Shown here: piece by piece, positions 61,152-64,000 of the stretch
Position numbering within the stretch: position 1 is the stretch's first letter
Layout: each line of letters opens with the position of its first letter
DNA from: Epithemia pelagica
Lineage: Eukaryota > Bacillariophyta > Bacillariophyceae > Surirellales > Surirellaceae
Direction: 5' to 3'
NCBI GenBank assembly: GCA_946965045.2
Contig: OX337231.1
Span: forward strand, 3,472,001 to 3,536,000
Length of the DNA stretch: 64,000 nt
The notes under the pieces: generated by a model
Databases searched by the model: none
The model's input: the letters and a program-made list of their open reading frames with translations, nothing else
What the model was told of the DNA's origin: nothing
Made by a program: the position numbers and the translations under genes

Positions 61152-64000
61152 TCAGTAAGTGAACCGCTTCAATAAGAAATCCCTCCTTTCATCCGGCAAC
61201 GGCTTTGTGAACAAGTCCGACAAGTTCGTTGTCGTTCCTTCCTTGGCCACTCTCATGGTCCTCGCTGCCACGGCCTCTCTGGCCCTGTGGTAACAAATTG
61301 ATGTATGCTTCTTCTTTAATGTCGAATCCGGAATCGATGCATTCTTGAAGACTGCCTCGTTGTCGCAAAAAACATTCGTTGGCCCCTCGATCGGGATACC
61401 AAACATTCTCAACTTGTATCGCAACCCTTCGATGTGCTCCACGGCGGTCCGCATTGCTATGAATTCACTCCCGAACGTACTGGTTTCGACGGTATTCTGC
61501 CGTTTGCTATACCAGATGATCGGTGCCCAATTTACAAACATCAATAAACCAGTTTGCGACCTGCGAGTGACTTTGTTGCTCGCATGATCCGCATCCACGA
61601 AGCAATGGGTTGATACTGAATGCCCGCGCGGTTCTGGCATGTCAGGTGGAATAGGTTCCTTCGCATCACGATAAAAGTCATACCAGTCATATTCTGCAAA
61701 TGATCGCTCATCAATATCCGGATGACTTGGGTCAAAGAACAATCTGCGCTTTGGATTAGCTTTCAAGTACCCGAACATTGCATACGCCTGTTGCAAATGC
61801 CCCTCTCGTGGCACAGATAGGTGTGTCGATAACATGGAGGTCTCGAGCAATATATCGACACGTCCCAGCTCTACTGCCCAACGCAATATGCCGATCAGTT
61901 CCTGAAACTTTTGAATCCCGTCGGCTTTGAGCTCTGGACTTGTATCATTCTCTGGACGATACCCGTAAGTGAAGGCGTCTTGCACTTGGTGGGTAGTCTC
62001 TGCCCGCTCTCTGCTAACTGCTTCTCGATATTCTCCAAAGCGGCCTTAACATACTTCTCCGAGGAGATATACCATCCATTTATACCGTCGAAATCCATCT
62101 CTCCAAGCTGAGCACCAAGATACATGTCCGGCGGCTCTATCTTATCATCTTTCAACTTGAATACGGCCTGGACACGCTGCAACACTCGCTTCGAGTCGTG
62201 TGAGATAGCCAATAGGTCGTCCACATAGCATAGAACGTATTCGTAATACTTAAACCCATCTGGTTTCACCGCTGGTCTCATCCAGAAGTCAGGGTCTGCT
62301 TTAGACGGCTTGAATCCTATGTCATAAAGCGTTTCAGCTAGGTGGGCCCGAAATGCCGCACCGCTGGATTTCAGCCCGTACAGAGCCTTCTTGATAATCA
62401 TGATGGATCCTTCCTCGGACCCTAGCTCAGGTCCAGCCCTGAACCAGATCTTCTCTCGACAATCCGCCGTCAGATAGGCATTCTGGATGTCACATGCTGA
62501 TACGTTTAGGTCGTTAAGTGCTGCAATGAGGAGGGCAATTCGAACGGAGTCACGGGATACCACTGAGGAATACGTCAACGAGGTTGGCGTCTCAGTCAGA
62601 TGTCCCCCTGCCACAAATCTCGCTTTTCTTCGGAAGTTCTCTCCCATTTTTACGTCGAAGACGATATGGCACTTAATTTCTTGATAACCGATCGGGATGT
62701 CCCCTTGAGATTTCTCCCAGATCTCGAAACCTGGTCGCACATTCCGCATCTCTTTACAGATCGCATCCCACCATAAGGTGTTGCCATTTTTTCTGTCCAA
62801 CTCCTTGGCTTCCTCGACGGACTTGGGTATCCTGATCCCAAACTTATGGGTTCTTAACCAATATTTTGACTTCAACTTTGCGATGATGCGGTTCCGCTTC
62901 TTCAGCACCTTTGGAACCCACCACGCGAAAGCAGGCTCCATAGAGATTTTGGATGCCACAGCGTATTCTGACACCTGCACAGGGTACGACTCCTTGATGT
63001 CTTTCAAGGCAATCCAGTTGGTTGACCCGTCTTTCCACTGAACCAACAATTCCCAGCCTACCGTGGTCTCTCGTCGGCGCTGGTTGCCGTTTCGTAGCGT
63101 GACAAAGGCGTCCTGTTGCTTCACTTCTTGCCCATTCGTCCGATGATCGATAATCTCATCTAACAGGACTTGCCGATGACCATCGTCATCGATTTGGGAA
63201 AACAAGTTCTCGGCAATATGATTGGCTGCAAGTGCTGCCTTGGTCCCATCCTGATACTCCACTTCATACATGCGGGTGTCTAGTATCGGGTTGTCATGCG
63301 CCGTGCCGATGGGTAAACCATCCTTATCTCGTAGCCTTTTGGTGACTCGTGCTAACATGGGATGCGTTTCGTCCCCTTTCGGGATTGCCACTTCCATGTT
63401 CACGTAAGTGTCGTTGAAGACCTCCGGGGTGAACTCCTCATCGGCCTCCTTGACCTCATCATTGGACACAACTTCATGAAACTCAGCATGGAAGTCCGGG
63501 TCATGATCGAGAGGCGGGAGATCCCAGTCATTCGGTGTGGTTTTGCCGCCGTCGACAATGAAATGGGCGGAATCATGCAGTTTCTCCTTGATCCCTTGAT
63601 CAAACTCATTGCAACGACGAACTGTACTTGCTTCTTGTTGTTCAAGGGTAGTAACTCTAGTGACGGTAGTTCGGGAAACTACCCGGCCTTGCTCTGTCAG
63701 TATCCAGTAGGACATCAAGCTACCCACTCTATGGGCTACACCTAGCCATCGACCGAGTCTTGTCGTGCCAAGGCCGGCGTTGTCGTTGTACCAACACCAA
63801 TCATAGAAGGTGAAATCGAGGTACTCAGATATGTCGGGTGTCTCACCAGTCAGACGTTCTAGACTCGTGCGCCCGTCCAAGTCCCCTGACATGCGTGCAG
63901 TCCTCTGCATGGTCTCGCAGACCCAACGAATCCCGTAGTCCCAAAGTCTTCGGGGAACCCGCTGTTTGTGCATGACTCGGAACCAACGCTTGCGGATTTC
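61152..64000 (-). mobile_element. second Ty1/Copia element, partial (pol 3' part), runs off window
   Basis: The coding frame is already open at the right edge and ends at 61152. It contains the end of integrase, a chromodomain-like insert, reverse transcriptase and RNase H. It belongs to a different Copia lineage from the element at 33.7 kb, with little sequence similarity beyond shared motifs. Confidence 0.85.
61152..64000 (-). pseudogene. pol: Copia 2 integrase C-term, chromodomain-like, RT and RNase H with one frameshift
   Basis: Frame 1 runs from the window edge to 61895, starting RWFRVMHKQRVPRRLWDYG (integrase C-terminal region). A chromodomain-like stretch lies around 62960-63130 (ELLVQWKDGSTNWIALKDIK). 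Reverse transcriptase includes GGHLTETPTSLTYSSVVSRD, SACDIQNAYLTAD and LCYVDDLLAI (about 62225). One missing base near 61975 then moves the frame. The second piece (to 61152) carries YGYRPENDTSPEL, HCFVDADHASNKVTRRSQTG, TSTFGSEFIAMRTAVEHIE and DLFTKPLPDERR of RNase H. The catalytic YVDD and the DE(D) residues are present. Confidence 0.85.

Noticed and set aside
1-64000. CRISPR arrays, rRNA genes, bacterial operators or riboswitches
   Set aside because: No regularly spaced repeats, rRNA-like segments or bacterial signals were seen, and gene structure is eukaryotic. I could not run a tRNA search and recognised none by eye.

Overview
The window reads as nuclear DNA of a pennate diatom; Seminavis robusta or a close relative is my guess from gene style, not a proven identification. 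The evidence is short GT-AG introns (72 to 255 nt), plastid presequences with an ASAFAP-type signal peptide junction, diatom-type Copia retrotransposons, two DUF6824 proteins (a family I associate with diatoms), a class C GPCR with a nucleotidase-like ectodomain, and a type II NADH dehydrogenase. There is no operon structure, and neighbouring genes are mostly unrelated in function.

Layout. (1) 0.7-11.2 kb: a tandem array of four two-exon ankyrin-repeat paralogues, all on the minus strand, each split at the same phase-0 intron. (2) 12.5-21.5 kb: organelle-related genes. These are a plastid-targeted protein with two NTF2-like domains and a long Ala/Gln/Lys coiled coil, a small thylakoid membrane protein, a rubredoxin-like gene broken by an amber codon, and a mitochondrial NDH-2. 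(3) 22.5-33.1 kb: a broken class C GPCR, a class III aminotransferase, a secretory-pathway kinase-like protein, a small uncharacterised ORF and a Kelch protein. (4) 33.7-50.6 kb: a mobile-element block. A 7.0-kb Copia element with identical 268-bp LTRs and a GGCGC target duplication sits in the last codons of a DUF6824 gene. Further right are an intact DUF6824 paralogue, a TA-flanked inverted-repeat element carrying a 4.3-kb LINE-like retrotransposon bounded by a 15-bp duplication, and a second TA-flanked element with a gene ending in a piggyBac-type zinc finger. (5) 52.3-57.5 kb: eIF4G with a 24-nt first exon, and a fucosyltransferase-like type II membrane protein. (6) 57.5-64 kb: a heavily frameshifted 1,3-beta-glucan synthase pseudogene split by a 0.78-kb PIF/Harbinger-like MITE, then the 3' part of a second Copia element that runs off the window.

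Many loci are broken (rubredoxin, GPCR, DUF6824-A, glucan synthase, all three retroelements). Several breaks are in-frame TGA, TAA or TAG codons where CGA, CAA or CAG would fit. This may be a decaying, transposon-rich region or allele, or uncorrected assembly error. Raw reads and RNA-seq would separate these possibilities.
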